Shown in pieces: positions 49,197 to 57,392 of a stretch of 64,000 nt of DNA (the first letter of the stretch is position 1; every line of letters begins with the position of its first letter). Origin of the DNA: Sphingomonas insulae (GTDB lineage Bacteria; Pseudomonadota; Alphaproteobacteria; Sphingomonadales; Sphingomonadaceae). Both the position numbers and the translations under genes were made by a program. The stretch lies in assembly GCF_010450875.1 (NCBI RefSeq), contig NZ_CP048422.1:2329001-2393000 (forward strand), written 5' to 3'. Below the pieces are notes generated by a model. The model did not search any database and was not told the DNA's origin. It was given only the letters and a program-made list of their open reading frames with translations.

Positions 49197-49249
49197 TCGC
49201 GCTGCGCCGGGTTTCGCCCGGCGCGCCGGTCATGCTGTCGCACGATCCG

Positions 49250-49286
49250 AAAAGGGGCGTTTTCCACACGGGAAGCGCCCCTTTTT
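49250..49286 (+). terminator. Rho-independent terminator of the small lipoprotein gene
   Basis: AAAAGGGGCG pairs with CGCCCCTTTT, extended imperfectly inward, and is followed by TTTTTCT. It lies 54 bases after the lipoprotein stop and before tRNA-Ile2. Confidence 0.8.
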
Positions 49287-49353
49287 CTATGCGCGAGCGC
49301 GGCGCACGGCTTTTTCTTTGACGACGGGTGCGCTAGCGCACGGGTCGCGTGTG

Positions 49354-49429
49354 GGGCCTGTAGCTCAATGGTTAGAGCTGGCCGCTCATAACGGCTAGGT
49401 TGCGGGTTCGAGTCCTGCCGGGCCCACCA
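49354..49429 (+). tRNA. tRNA-Ile2 (anticodon CAT, lysidine-modified)
   Basis: The 76-nucleotide cloverleaf has acceptor GGGCCTG/CGGGCCC, T arm GCGGG TTCGAGT CCTGC, anticodon loop CTCATAA and encoded CCA. CAT can be Met or Ile2. The C4-G69 and C5-G68 acceptor pairs and the anticodon arm resemble tRNA-Ile2, the TilS substrate that reads AUA; elongator tRNA-Met lacks these pairs. Assignment to Ile is therefore favoured. Confidence 0.85.
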
Positions 49430-49693
49430 CGTATGTTGCGGCGTGTCGATCGACGCGCGAGCAGCCTTATCGCAGAATGCCCGATCGATAGGTGTGGCGC
49501 GCTGTGGACGTGCGATCACGACATGATCCGCTGCCGTTCGGGCAGTCGCGCGACATCCGGACGATCGATCCTGGTCGCGACGCCCCGACGCATTGCACGG
49601 CTTGCCAGATCGGTCCGGGCGATCTACTGCCCTCTCGTCCGCGGTCGTTCGCCGACGCGCCTGCCGCGTCCGCACCGACAACCGCCGACATGT

Positions 49694-49771
<78 letters not shown>

Positions 49772-49895
49772 GATTCAGTCAGCGTTGACATTCGCGGGTT
49801 TCGGCTGTTCCGGAGCAGAACCGTAAGCATTGGCGTTGCATTCACCTTCCGCCGCCACCGGTGCATCGGTATGACCGATGCCACCCGGAACCGGA

Positions 49896-50552
49896 TCAGC
49901 CGCAGCAGTGCTTGTGTTTTTTCGCCGAGCCGCAGGGACACGGGTCGTTACGACCGACCTTTAAAGCCGACGCTGGCGTTACCGCGGGCAAAGACCCGAC
50001 GATTCGTGCACGCGCTGCATAGAGGCGCTGTACGATATCGGGCAGATCGTCCGCGACACGGTCCTGCATGGCGTTGATCGCGATGCTGTCCAGCCCGCTC
50101 TCCTCGTGTGCGATCGCGATCAGCGTGCCGAGGTGATGCCACGACGCGGCCCAATCGGGATCGGTGGCCAATGCGTCCCAGGCCGTCGGGCGCAGCGCGA
50201 TCGCCTCGGCGAAGCCGTCCACCCAATATTCCCACAGGACCTCGCCATCGCGCTCGGCGATGTCGAAAATCGGCTGAAGCCTGCCACGCGCGAGGTCGCG
50301 CGAGACCTCATAGCGACGCGCCGCCACCGCCTTGGTGAACCATTGCACATCGAGCGGATCGTCGAATGGCGGGACGCCATCGACGTCCGCCCCCCAGACG
50401 ATGGTCATCCATTCATCGGCTGGAACCGCTTCGGGACAGACGACGAGGCCGGTGAGGAAGCCATCCAACTCGGTGAGCAGCATCGGCTCCTCGACGGGCA
50501 GATCGGCGAGCGCAGCGTCGAGGCGACGGAAGCGGGAGGGAATCCGTTTCAC
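49896..50552 (-). CDS. UPF0149 (YecA-like) protein with SEC-C zinc motif
   Basis: The product has 218 residues. The N-terminal UPF0149 helical domain is seen in LLTELDGFLTGLVVCPEAVP and EWMTIVWG. The C-terminal SEC-C motif NDPCPCGSAKKHKHCCG (C-x-C...C-C/H) matches the zinc-binding, ribosome- or SecB-interacting tail of SecA and YecA. In E. coli YecA/YecB-type proteins associate with ribosomes; function here is inferred. GTG 50552 overlaps the stop of the preceding 65-residue gene (GTGA). Confidence 0.88.
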   Translation of the reverse strand: MKRIPSRFRRLDAALADLPVEEPMLLTELDGFLTGLVVCPEAVPADEWMTIVWGADVDGVPPFDDPLDVQWFTKAVAARRYEVSRDLARGRLQPIFDIAERDGEVLWEYWVDGFAEAIALRPTAWDALATDPDWAASWHHLGTLIAIAHEESGLDSIAINAMQDRVADDLPDIVQRLYAARARIVGSLPAVTPASALKVGRNDPCPCGSAKKHKHCCG

Positions 50553-50746
50553 AGACTGAGGTTGCGGCGTCGCATCTCGGTTTCGGCCATCGTGCGAAGC
50601 GGCGTCGGTTCGCCGGCGGCGAAAATGTCGGCAAAGTCGAGCAGATCGTCATCGCCGAGCGCCGCTACGGACGCCTCCACGGCGGCGAGGCGATCGAGCG
50701 CACGCTCGGTTTCGGCCGACAGTCGCTTCATTCGAGTCTTGAGCAT
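50549..50746 (-). CDS. 65-residue helical protein coupled to the YecA-like gene
   Basis: It is largely one predicted amphipathic helix (MKRLSAETERALDRLAAVEA, then LDFADIFAAGEPTPLRTMAE). Nothing identifies a family. The GTGA overlap with the YecA-like gene and good coding character support a real gene. A downstream ATG (50731) is an alternative start. No strong ribosome site is seen for either. Confidence 0.55.
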   Translation of the reverse strand: MLKTRMKRLSAETERALDRLAAVEASVAALGDDDLLDFADIFAAGEPTPLRTMAETEMRRRNLSL

Positions 50747-51068
50747 GACGAAGCGCTAGCAGGAACGACAGCAATTTGCAGTGCCGGATCGTATTCGATC
50801 ACTGCGTCGGTCGAGGTTTCGGATCGGGTACGCATCCGCCGGACGCCCGATCGCGGGGTTCGTCCGCCCGGGGGAGCGGTGCAACAGGTGTCGCAGCGGC
50901 AGCGCCCTTGCCGGGTTTCGATGGCGCCGGCGATGCGTCGGGCGGGTGGCGCCGCCGTCATCGCGATCCCTCGTGGCGTAACGCCGGTGATCGCCTGCTA
51001 ATCCGCTTGACCGCAGCGCACGCACGAGCTTGGCTCCGTCATCGAAAAGCCAAGGAAAGCCACCTCTT
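50747..51068. other. Divergent intergenic region without a recognised gene
   Basis: About 320 bases separate the minus-strand 65-residue gene from the DUF1993 gene. Open frames exist on both strands, but they are Arg/Gly-rich, have no ribosome site and look like chance frames in GC-rich DNA. Promoters for both sides must lie here; none is clear. Confidence 0.6.
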
Positions 51069-51626
51069 ATGACGCCATCAGATCTCGTGGTGCCGACTTA
51101 CGTCCAGATGCTGGGTGCGCTGTCGAAGTGGCTCGACAAGGCCGCAGCGCAGCGGCCGGCGGATGAAGCCGATGCGCTGCTGGCATCGCGGCTTGCACCG
51201 GATATGTTTCCTCTCGCCACCCAGATTCGTTTCGCATGCCGGCAGGCGCAGGAGGGGGTATTTCGGCTGGCGGAGCAGGATTTTCCTCCGGCACTGCAAA
51301 CGCTGCTCGATGAGGGGCGCAATGCGGGTGACCGGCCCGGTACGCTTGCAGACGCGCAAGCCCGGATTGCGGAGACGTTGGCGGTGGTGGAGGCCACAGT
51401 GGGCGCAATCGCGATCGAATCCTCCGCCCCGATCGCTCATGCTCTACCGAACGGGATGACCCTGGACCTGACGGCAGAGCAATACGCGCGCGACTGGGCA
51501 CTGCCGCAATTCTATTTTCACGTGGTGACCGCGTATGCGATCCTGCGCGCTGAAGGTATCGAGCTGGGAAAGGCCGATTACGCGGCGCATATGATCGGCT
51601 ATTTTCGCCCACCCGCCGCGTCGTGA
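51069..51626 (+). CDS. DUF1993 protein (DinB-like four-helix bundle)
   Basis: The product has 185 residues. Family marks are VPTYVQMLGALSKWLDKAAA near the start, RLAPDMFPLATQIRFACRQA, and the end QFYFHVVTAYAILRAEGIEL followed by GKADYAAHMIG. DUF1993 belongs to the DinB/YfiT-like superfamily of metal-binding four-helix bundles, whose members are often thiol or stress related; no substrate is known here. ATG 51069 lies 12 bases after an AAGGA; no better start exists. Confidence 0.85.
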   Translation: MTPSDLVVPTYVQMLGALSKWLDKAAAQRPADEADALLASRLAPDMFPLATQIRFACRQAQEGVFRLAEQDFPPALQTLLDEGRNAGDRPGTLADAQARIAETLAVVEATVGAIAIESSAPIAHALPNGMTLDLTAEQYARDWALPQFYFHVVTAYAILRAEGIELGKADYAAHMIGYFRPPAAS

Positions 51627-51805
51627 TTGCGATCGCGGTCGCGGTCGCGCATTTCGCCGCCGCAGCACGATCGACGATATTGGCGGCCGATCAACAAGGG
51701 GTTGCCGATGCCGCGCCGGGGCACCTGCCCTGACATCGGATAGTCGGCGGCGGCGTCTACTCTGCCGTTTCCTGCCGGCGGCATTGGTCAGCGAGATACA
51801 ACGGC

Positions 51806-51835
51806 GCCAGAATCAACAAGGCCAGAATCAACAAG
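51806..51835. repeat. Tandem 15-base repeat adjoining a terminator
   Basis: GCCAGAATCAACAAG occurs twice in direct tandem. The second copy runs into the left arm of the following hairpin (CAAGGGGAGC), which suggests a local duplication. Confidence 0.8.
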
Positions 51836-51860
51836 GGGAGCCGAAGCTCCCCTTGTCTTT
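51832..51860. terminator. Bidirectional hairpin between convergent genes
   Basis: CAAGGGGAGC and GCTCCCCTTG are perfect ten-base arms around CGAA, followed on the plus strand by TCTTT. On the minus strand it follows the small membrane protein gene by about 60 bases, with TTGTTGATT after it. It can serve both. Confidence 0.75.
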
Positions 51861-51914
51861 AGCATTTCAGCATATGGCCTGCGTCTTGGGAACTCAGCCG
51901 TACGCCGACTGCTG

Positions 51915-52151
51915 TTAGTTGCTGTCGCTGTCGTCGTCGGCAACGATCACGATGCCGGCAACGACCGCAGCGGCTGCGACCAGCGCGATGATGATGCCAC
52001 CACCAGCGAGTTCGTTCTGCTTCTTCGAAGCCGAACCGGTGCGGACCGACTTGGCAACCGACAGGCTGGCAGCAGGATTCGCAGGAGCAGCCGCGGCGGG
52101 CGCCACGGCGAGAGTGGCTGCAGCTGCGGCCATCAGGTACTTGGCAACCAT
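51915..52151 (-). CDS. 78-residue small membrane/secreted protein
   Basis: It has an N-terminal signal (LMAAAAATLAVAPAAAAPAN), a short SVAKSVRTGSASKKQNEL linker, one transmembrane helix (GGGIIIALVAAAAVVAGIVI) and an acidic tail (VADDDSDSN). This layout recurs in small sphingomonad proteins of unknown role; a named family is not recognised. GAGGGGG precedes the ATG. Its leader is unusually A+T-rich and contains an inverted repeat. The gene lies alone between terminators. Confidence 0.75.
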   Translation of the reverse strand: MVAKYLMAAAAATLAVAPAAAAPANPAASLSVAKSVRTGSASKKQNELAGGGIIIALVAAAAVVAGIVIVADDDSDSN

Positions 52152-52439
52152 GGTGGTTCCCCCTCATAAAGTGAGCGTCACCAATGGCATGATTCTCATA
52201 AAAGACAACCAGAATTTTTGGTGACTTACCATCGCCTTAGATTGCAGTTTTAAGTCAGCAGTGGCCCGACATGCGTCCAGCCGGATGTGATGGTGCAAAT
52301 ATAGTATCTCCAGACACTTGAGCCATCTTCGAACACGCCGACGCCGCCCATCCGTTATTGCTGATGCGCAGTTCGACCGCACGCCGCCAGGGCCATTACT
52401 CGTGAACTATATGATAGGTTTGGCGACCCCGCCATGGGT
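52152..52439. other. A+T-richer leader region of the small membrane protein gene
   Basis: The 288 bases upstream of the 78-residue gene are visibly richer in A and T than their surroundings, holding runs such as GAATTTTTGG and CAGTTTTAAGTC. It contains the GTCACCAA/TTGGTGAC inverted repeat. No gene is seen. It probably holds a regulated promoter and long 5' leader. Confidence 0.5.
52177..52225. repeat. 8-base inverted repeat in the small-protein leader
   Basis: GTCACCAA at 52177-52184 and TTGGTGAC at 52218-52225 are perfect inverted copies 33 bases apart, within 75 bases of the start codon. They could form a hairpin in the 5' leader or be a paired operator. Confidence 0.45.
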
Positions 52440-53456
52440 TCAGGCATCTGTAATGTGCGCCGCGGCTGCGATGAGTTCATCGAGCGTTGTCGGCATCGCG
52501 TTCAGGCGATCCAGACAATCCAGCATCCGGTCCCACCATGTCCAGAACCGGGCGAGGTCGGCAGCATCGCGCACGTAAGGCGTGTGTCCGGATGCCAGCG
52601 ACGGTGAGTGGAACGAGAAACTTAGCAAACGTTGCTGCCCCTCCCCCAAGGCGCTGCGCACCGCTTCCAGTGCATCGTCGATCGGCATGTCCTCCGGCGT
52701 CAGGGCGACGCGTTGCAACAGGCCCGTCCCCGCGCCCAGCCCGTGGCCGAAGGGGAGCCGACCGAGAAGCGGATGGAGGGCCGGACCGAGAGCGCGCAGC
52801 CTGCCGGTGAAGACGGTCGTGAGCGGTATCTCGACCAGCGAGTCCCAGCGGTAGGCGGCGCTGCCGATGGCTGAAAAGTCCGGACCGCCATCGCCGCGAT
52901 AATCATAGCGTGCCCGAACCGAGGCATCGATGCGATAGCCACGCTCGGCGAGCAATGCCGTGGTCGCAGGCCCGATGCCATAGCGACCGGCGCGATAGGC
53001 CAGGGGACGCCGGCCGAATGCCTCGTGCAACAGATCGGTCAGCGTATCGAGTTTCGCTGCTTCCAAGGCGATCGGCAAATTGCCGGCATAGCTGTCGCCG
53101 GGCTGGAGCGGTGCGTAGGGCGGGTTCACCCATGGATGGAGCTGCGCACCTATCGAGGATCGCCCGTCCGCCACGACCGTGTTCAGAATGTCCACGGCGG
53201 CAGCGTCGCTGGCCACCGGATGATCCACCATGCAGGCGAGCCCGATGCCGCGTTCGGCGAAACGCCGGTGGGCCGCGGGAAAGGCGCGCATCGCAGTGAC
53301 CGCGCGGTGCCGCCGGTCACGCGGCGCCGACCAGTCGAACTCCTCCTCGACATCGACGAAGACGATGAACCGGTCGCCGAACGTCGCGGGCCACGCGATG
53401 ACGTCGCCCGGTGCGGGGCGCGGCGGCCGATATGGCGAGACGACGCCGTCCGCCAC
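52440..53456 (-). CDS. Polysaccharide deacetylase-like protein
   Basis: The product has 338 residues. The CE4 NodB-like layout is seen in IVFVDVEEEFDWSAP (Asp motif 1), the SSIGAQLHPWVNPP histidine motif and RPLAYRAGRYGIGPATTALL (motif 3). A TIM-barrel-like remainder ends with LLSFSFHSPSLASGHTPYVR. Such enzymes remove N-acetyl groups from surface polysaccharides; substrate unknown and metal set only partly like classical H-x-x-x-H. No signal peptide. It follows the degenerate kinase gene by two bases, so the pair is one operon. Confidence 0.75.
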   Translation of the reverse strand: MADGVVSPYRPPRPAPGDVIAWPATFGDRFIVFVDVEEEFDWSAPRDRRHRAVTAMRAFPAAHRRFAERGIGLACMVDHPVASDAAAVDILNTVVADGRSSIGAQLHPWVNPPYAPLQPGDSYAGNLPIALEAAKLDTLTDLLHEAFGRRPLAYRAGRYGIGPATTALLAERGYRIDASVRARYDYRGDGGPDFSAIGSAAYRWDSLVEIPLTTVFTGRLRALGPALHPLLGRLPFGHGLGAGTGLLQRVALTPEDMPIDDALEAVRSALGEGQQRLLSFSFHSPSLASGHTPYVRDAADLARFWTWWDRMLDCLDRLNAMPTTLDELIAAAAHITDA

Positions 53457-53458
53457 GG

Positions 53459-55186
53459 TCAGTTGATTGCCTGCCCCACCGCAACATTCGACGCGGCGGG
53501 TAGCCGCAGCGTCAAGAGGTGCTCGCCGAAGATCAACTCTCCGCCCAGTTCACGAGCGAGGTTGCGCGCGAGGCGGAGGGCGAATCCCGTACCGAGCAAC
53601 GGCGCGCCGCCCTCCGCTTCGCTGGGATCGGGCGTGTCGCCATCGATGCTGAGCAACACATTCTCCTCGGCGGTGCCGAGCGATTGCGGACGAGCGAAAC
53701 AGAGCGCGACCTGTCCGTCGGGTGCGGGAGCCTCCGCAATGTCGATCCTTTCGCCTGCGACGGCGGCCGCGGTAAGGGCGGCCAGCAGGCGCGACAGCAG
53801 ACGCTCCAACGCGCGGTCGTCGGCCAGTGCGGCATGATCGCCCATCGGGTGGATATCGAGCGCGGTTCCCCGCAAGGTGGCAAGCGGCTCGAGATCCTGC
53901 GCGATGCGGACCAGCATCGGCTCGATCGCCACGGAGCCGGCGCGCAGGTCCAGCGCCTTCCCCTCTATCCGTGCTGCGGTGTCGAGATCCTCGATCGCGC
54001 CGAGCAGGCTGGTCGCAGAGTCACGGATCGTCATCGCATGCTGGCGGTATACCGACGACACGGGCCCGAGCAGTTGCGCCTCGATCAATTCGGCGAAACC
54101 GGCGATGGCGTTGGTCGGGGTTCGCAGCTCGTGGACCAGTTGCCGCAGCAAATCCGATGCCGCGCGGCGTGGTGCGCGACTGACATCCTCGTCGCTGCGC
54201 GGACGGCGGGCGATCGCGGAATAGCCGGTGAATCGGCCCGTCGCCGTGTCGAACTGCGGCATGCCGGTGACGCGCCACGTTCCTGCGGCGTCGGATCGCC
54301 CGTCGACGTCCAGGCGTGCATCGGCGAAGCGCTGACGCTGCCGGAGCGCACCGTTGATGACGGCGTCGATCCGGACGTCGCCCTGGGGTGCACCGTAAGC
54401 GAGCGATGCGCCGATGAGCGCGCCGCGCGACACGCCGTCGACCGCGCAGATCACCCCCTTGCTGTCGGTGTCGAAGCGGAAGCTCGTCACCTCGCCATCC
54501 GGCTCGGCCATGTCGTTCGCCAACGGGATTGCGGGCTCACGCTGCCGCTGGAACGCATCGATCCGCGCCACGAGGTCGGCGATCTGGAATCCGCCGTTGG
54601 CAACGGGGCGCGGTTCGGGTGGCGCGACGGGCACGGGCGAATGCGCCGGCAATGGCGGCGAAGCGATCACGGGATCAGGAGCCGAGCCGAGGTCCGGGGC
54701 CGGCGGCACATCGGTCACCGGCGTACTCACGACTGGATCGTTGGCGGCGATCGGCGGATCGTAGGGCAGGACGAAATCGGCAGGACCGAAGCTTTCCAGC
54801 CCACGGCTGACGGCCGCCGGCAAGTCGCGGCGGTGGCGCAACAGGGCGCGGCCATGCGGGTCCAGGCGCGGCAATATGGCCAACCACGCATCGTCATCGA
54901 TGCACGCCGTGCGCAGCACCGGCGCGGAGACAAGGATTTCATCCTCCGCGAAAAAGGCGATGAGCGACGCCGGCGGGCTCGTGAACGCCAGCGCGCGCGC
55001 GCTGGCCGACCGTACCGCGACCGGCACCGCCTGCCGTAACAGACGAAGGCGGGCGAGCGAGGGTTCGTCGGGTGGGATACGACCGCGACCCATCAGGTCG
55101 ATCAGTTGACGCCATGCGGATTGCGCGCCGAAGCCGCTCTCCATGTCCGCCGAAAGCACGGTTTTCAGGCTGTCGTCGAAACGCAC
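53459..55186 (-). CDS. Histidine kinase-like protein with degenerate ATPase domain
   Basis: The product has 575 residues, no membrane helix. An N-terminal helical region at about 60-145 (VSAPVLRTACIDDDAWLAIL) recalls DUF2336 repeats. A Pro-rich linker, a PAS-like section (FRFDTDSKGVICAVDGVSRG) and a clear HisKA box LVHELRTPTNAIAGFAELIE follow. The ATPase part lacks key residues: the N-box Asn is replaced (RLLAALTAAA), no Asp-x-Gly-x-Gly is found, and only the last glycine box (GTGFALRLARNLARELGG) remains. GTG 55186 follows GGGAG at five bases. It precedes the deacetylase with a two-base gap. Confidence 0.78.
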   Translation of the reverse strand: MRFDDSLKTVLSADMESGFGAQSAWRQLIDLMGRGRIPPDEPSLARLRLLRQAVPVAVRSASARALAFTSPPASLIAFFAEDEILVSAPVLRTACIDDDAWLAILPRLDPHGRALLRHRRDLPAAVSRGLESFGPADFVLPYDPPIAANDPVVSTPVTDVPPAPDLGSAPDPVIASPPLPAHSPVPVAPPEPRPVANGGFQIADLVARIDAFQRQREPAIPLANDMAEPDGEVTSFRFDTDSKGVICAVDGVSRGALIGASLAYGAPQGDVRIDAVINGALRQRQRFADARLDVDGRSDAAGTWRVTGMPQFDTATGRFTGYSAIARRPRSDEDVSRAPRRAASDLLRQLVHELRTPTNAIAGFAELIEAQLLGPVSSVYRQHAMTIRDSATSLLGAIEDLDTAARIEGKALDLRAGSVAIEPMLVRIAQDLEPLATLRGTALDIHPMGDHAALADDRALERLLSRLLAALTAAAVAGERIDIAEAPAPDGQVALCFARPQSLGTAEENVLLSIDGDTPDPSEAEGGAPLLGTGFALRLARNLARELGGELIFGEHLLTLRLPAASNVAVGQAIN

Positions 55187-55380
55187 GTCAACTCCCGCAT
55201 CGGGCTTATCCGACGATAAGCCTCGACCGTCCTTATCGAGGGTGACTCATCGTGGAAACCGCTCATTTGCGGAGAGGATCGGCGCGTCGCATAGTGGGAC
55301 AATTGCGTTGCGCCGCAATTTTATTATGATTAGAGAGTTGCGCCGCCGCCAACCGGCCTGTTTTCGGAGTTTCGTACGCA

Positions 55381-55848
55381 ATGTCCTTCGATCGGATCGA
55401 TCGTCAAATTCTGGCTCACCTGCAGCAGGACGGGCGGATGACCAATGTCGAGCTGGCCGAACGTGTCGGGCTGACCGCCCCGCCCTGCCTGCGCCGCGTA
55501 CGTGCGCTGGAGGAAGCCGGCGTCATCCGCGGCTATCACGCGGATCTCGATCCCGCCAGCCTCGGCTTTCCGATCACGGTGTTCGCAATGGTGTCGCTGC
55601 GGAGCCAGGCCGAACACGATCTGACCGCATTCGAAGCGCATGTCGCCGACATTCCCGAGATTCGCGAATGCCACATGCTAAACGGCGAAATCGACTTCAT
55701 CCTCAAGATCGTTGCCAGCGATCTGAAGAGCTTTCAGGAAATTCTCACGACGCACCTGACGCCGGCGCCCAATGTCGCGAGCGTCAAAACGTCGCTGACG
55801 ATCCGCACCGCCAAGTCTACGTCCGGCATCCCCGTCATCATCGACTGA
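55381..55848 (+). CDS. Lrp/AsnC family transcriptional regulator
   Basis: The product has 155 residues. The N-terminal winged helix-turn-helix reads IDRQILAHLQQDGRMTNVEL, then AERVGLTAPPCLRRVRALEE. The C-terminal RAM domain (about 65-145; FPITVFAMVSLRSQAEHDLT, EIRECHMLNGEIDFILKIVA) binds amino acids and drives octamer formation. Regulons include amino-acid metabolism genes; the ligand is unknown here. It diverges from the kinase gene over about 195 bases, which it may regulate together with itself. Confidence 0.9.
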   Translation: MSFDRIDRQILAHLQQDGRMTNVELAERVGLTAPPCLRRVRALEEAGVIRGYHADLDPASLGFPITVFAMVSLRSQAEHDLTAFEAHVADIPEIRECHMLNGEIDFILKIVASDLKSFQEILTTHLTPAPNVASVKTSLTIRTAKSTSGIPVIID

Positions 55849-55852
55849 CGGC

Positions 55853-55885
55853 AAAGAAAAAGGGCGGCTCCTCGCGGAACCGCCC
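55853..55885 (-). terminator. Rho-independent terminator of the TPR gene
   Basis: On the minus strand GGGCGGTTCC pairs with GGAGCCGCCC (one mismatch) around GCGA and is followed by TTTTTCTTT. It lies 20 bases after the TPR gene stop and also sits behind the Lrp gene. Confidence 0.78.
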
Positions 55886-55904
55886 CATGATCGATTGATC
55901 GGTT

Positions 55905-57227
55905 TTATGCCGCCGGTGCGGCGGTCGACGCCGGCGACGAACCCACCTGCGTCCAGGTCGTCCACAGCGCCGCGATACCTGCCCGCGGATTGCCGGTCAC
56001 CGCCCCGAAGGCAGCCTGCGCACCCGCCTTGTCACCCGAGCGCGCCAGCGCGATGCCGAGCCTGGTATTCACTTCATTCGCGTCGACGCCGCCCTTGGTC
56101 AGCGCGGTACGATACAGTTCGACTGCCTTGGCGTAGTTGTTCTGGCCGAGATAGGCATCGCCGGTCGACGCGGCGATCTTGCCGTCCTTCGCCGCCATCG
56201 CCTGCTTTTCACTGGTCGCCAGCGAGCCTTCCGCCTTGATCGCGGTATTCGCGGCGGTCAACAGCCCCTTGGAGAAGGTGCTCGACGCCGGAATCTTGCC
56301 GGACGCCATCCCTTCCTTCAGCACCGCAGCCGCCTCGTACGGATTGCCGCGATCGTAGACGCTCTTGGCGTAATCCTCGTACATCGCCTGGTCTGGCATC
56401 GCGCCGACCGCGCGCATCAACCGGTACAGATCGACATTCTGCGCCTTGTCCGGAGCCGCCAAGCTGTTCTGCGCAAAGGCATATTGCAGGATCACGTCAC
56501 GCCAGACCTTGGCGTTCGGATAGGCTGCGACGTACTTCTGCATCCAGGCGAGCGTTTCCGGCGCCATCTTCTTGCCGTTGGCGGTCGCGATACCGAAGCG
56601 ATAGTAGGATTCCGGGACCGGCTGACCTGCCGCCTTCTGCGCCGTGATATAGCGGTCGAGGTCGGCCAAGCCACCGGCGGTGTCGCCGGCCTGAACCTTC
56701 ACCTTCGCCAGCTGAAGATCGAAATCCGGGCTGCTGTAGCCGGCGGTCTTCGCCTGGTTGAAATACTGCGTCGCGACCGGATACTGACCGCTGTTGTAGG
56801 CGAGCTGGCCACGGCGGAACAGGTATTTGCCGCGATCGGCCGCCGGCGTCGACTTGGCCGCGAGGAGGGCATCGAGCGGCTTGGCCAATACGGTTTCGTC
56901 GATCGGCGCCTTGGGATTGGCGGTCTGCGCCATCGCGAGCTTCGTGTTCTCGAGGTCGTAGCGGAGGGCGGCGGCGATATATTTGTCGTCATCCGTCGTC
57001 GCCGCGGCTTCGATCTGGACAACGAGCGGCTCCGCGACGGCGGGGTTGCGCTGCTTGATGGCATCCTGCGCCTGGAAGGCGATCGCCTGAACCGGCTTGC
57101 TCAGCTTGAAGCCGGGTGCAGCCTGCTCTTCCTTCTTGTCCTTGGCGGCCGCGGGCGCGACGATCGCAAGGCCGCTCACGCCGGCGGCCAGCACCGCGGC
57201 AAGCGCGAGCTTCGACAGGGTCTTCAT
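55905..57227 (-). CDS. Secreted TPR-repeat protein
   Basis: The product has 440 residues. A signal peptide (LSKLALAAVLAAGVSGLAIV) is cleaved after APAAA near residue 28. Several tetratricopeptide units are visible: GKYLFRRGQLAYNSGQYPVA, YLGQNNYAKAVELYRTALTK and VNTRLGIALARSGDKAGAQA. The C-terminus is Ala/Pro-rich. TPR proteins in the periplasm mediate complexes; the partner is unknown. It diverges from yaaA and has its own terminator, so it is monocistronic. Confidence 0.87.
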   Translation of the reverse strand: MKTLSKLALAAVLAAGVSGLAIVAPAAAKDKKEEQAAPGFKLSKPVQAIAFQAQDAIKQRNPAVAEPLVVQIEAAATTDDDKYIAAALRYDLENTKLAMAQTANPKAPIDETVLAKPLDALLAAKSTPAADRGKYLFRRGQLAYNSGQYPVATQYFNQAKTAGYSSPDFDLQLAKVKVQAGDTAGGLADLDRYITAQKAAGQPVPESYYRFGIATANGKKMAPETLAWMQKYVAAYPNAKVWRDVILQYAFAQNSLAAPDKAQNVDLYRLMRAVGAMPDQAMYEDYAKSVYDRGNPYEAAAVLKEGMASGKIPASSTFSKGLLTAANTAIKAEGSLATSEKQAMAAKDGKIAASTGDAYLGQNNYAKAVELYRTALTKGGVDANEVNTRLGIALARSGDKAGAQAAFGAVTGNPRAGIAALWTTWTQVGSSPASTAAPAA

Positions 57228-57392
57228 GCTAACTCTCTCTCCAACAAGTGGGGCATCGCTGCCGCTAACGTTCGCAGGCCTCTAACGGTCCGCCGCGGGC
57301 CGTTCAAGCTGGGGCAATCGAACGATTTCCCTGAACGGCGACCGCTGAACCACGATTGAACGCGGTCGCCATGGCGGCTACCGGCAGCGACG

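Noticed and set aside
49430..49693. Space between the two tRNA genes considered as an integration site
   Set aside because: No attachment-site duplication of either tRNA 3' end and no integrase in the window.
50776..51072. Plus-strand open frame of 98 codons before the DUF1993 gene
   Set aside because: No ribosome site, Arg/Gly/Ser-rich composition, and it overlaps another chance frame on the opposite strand.
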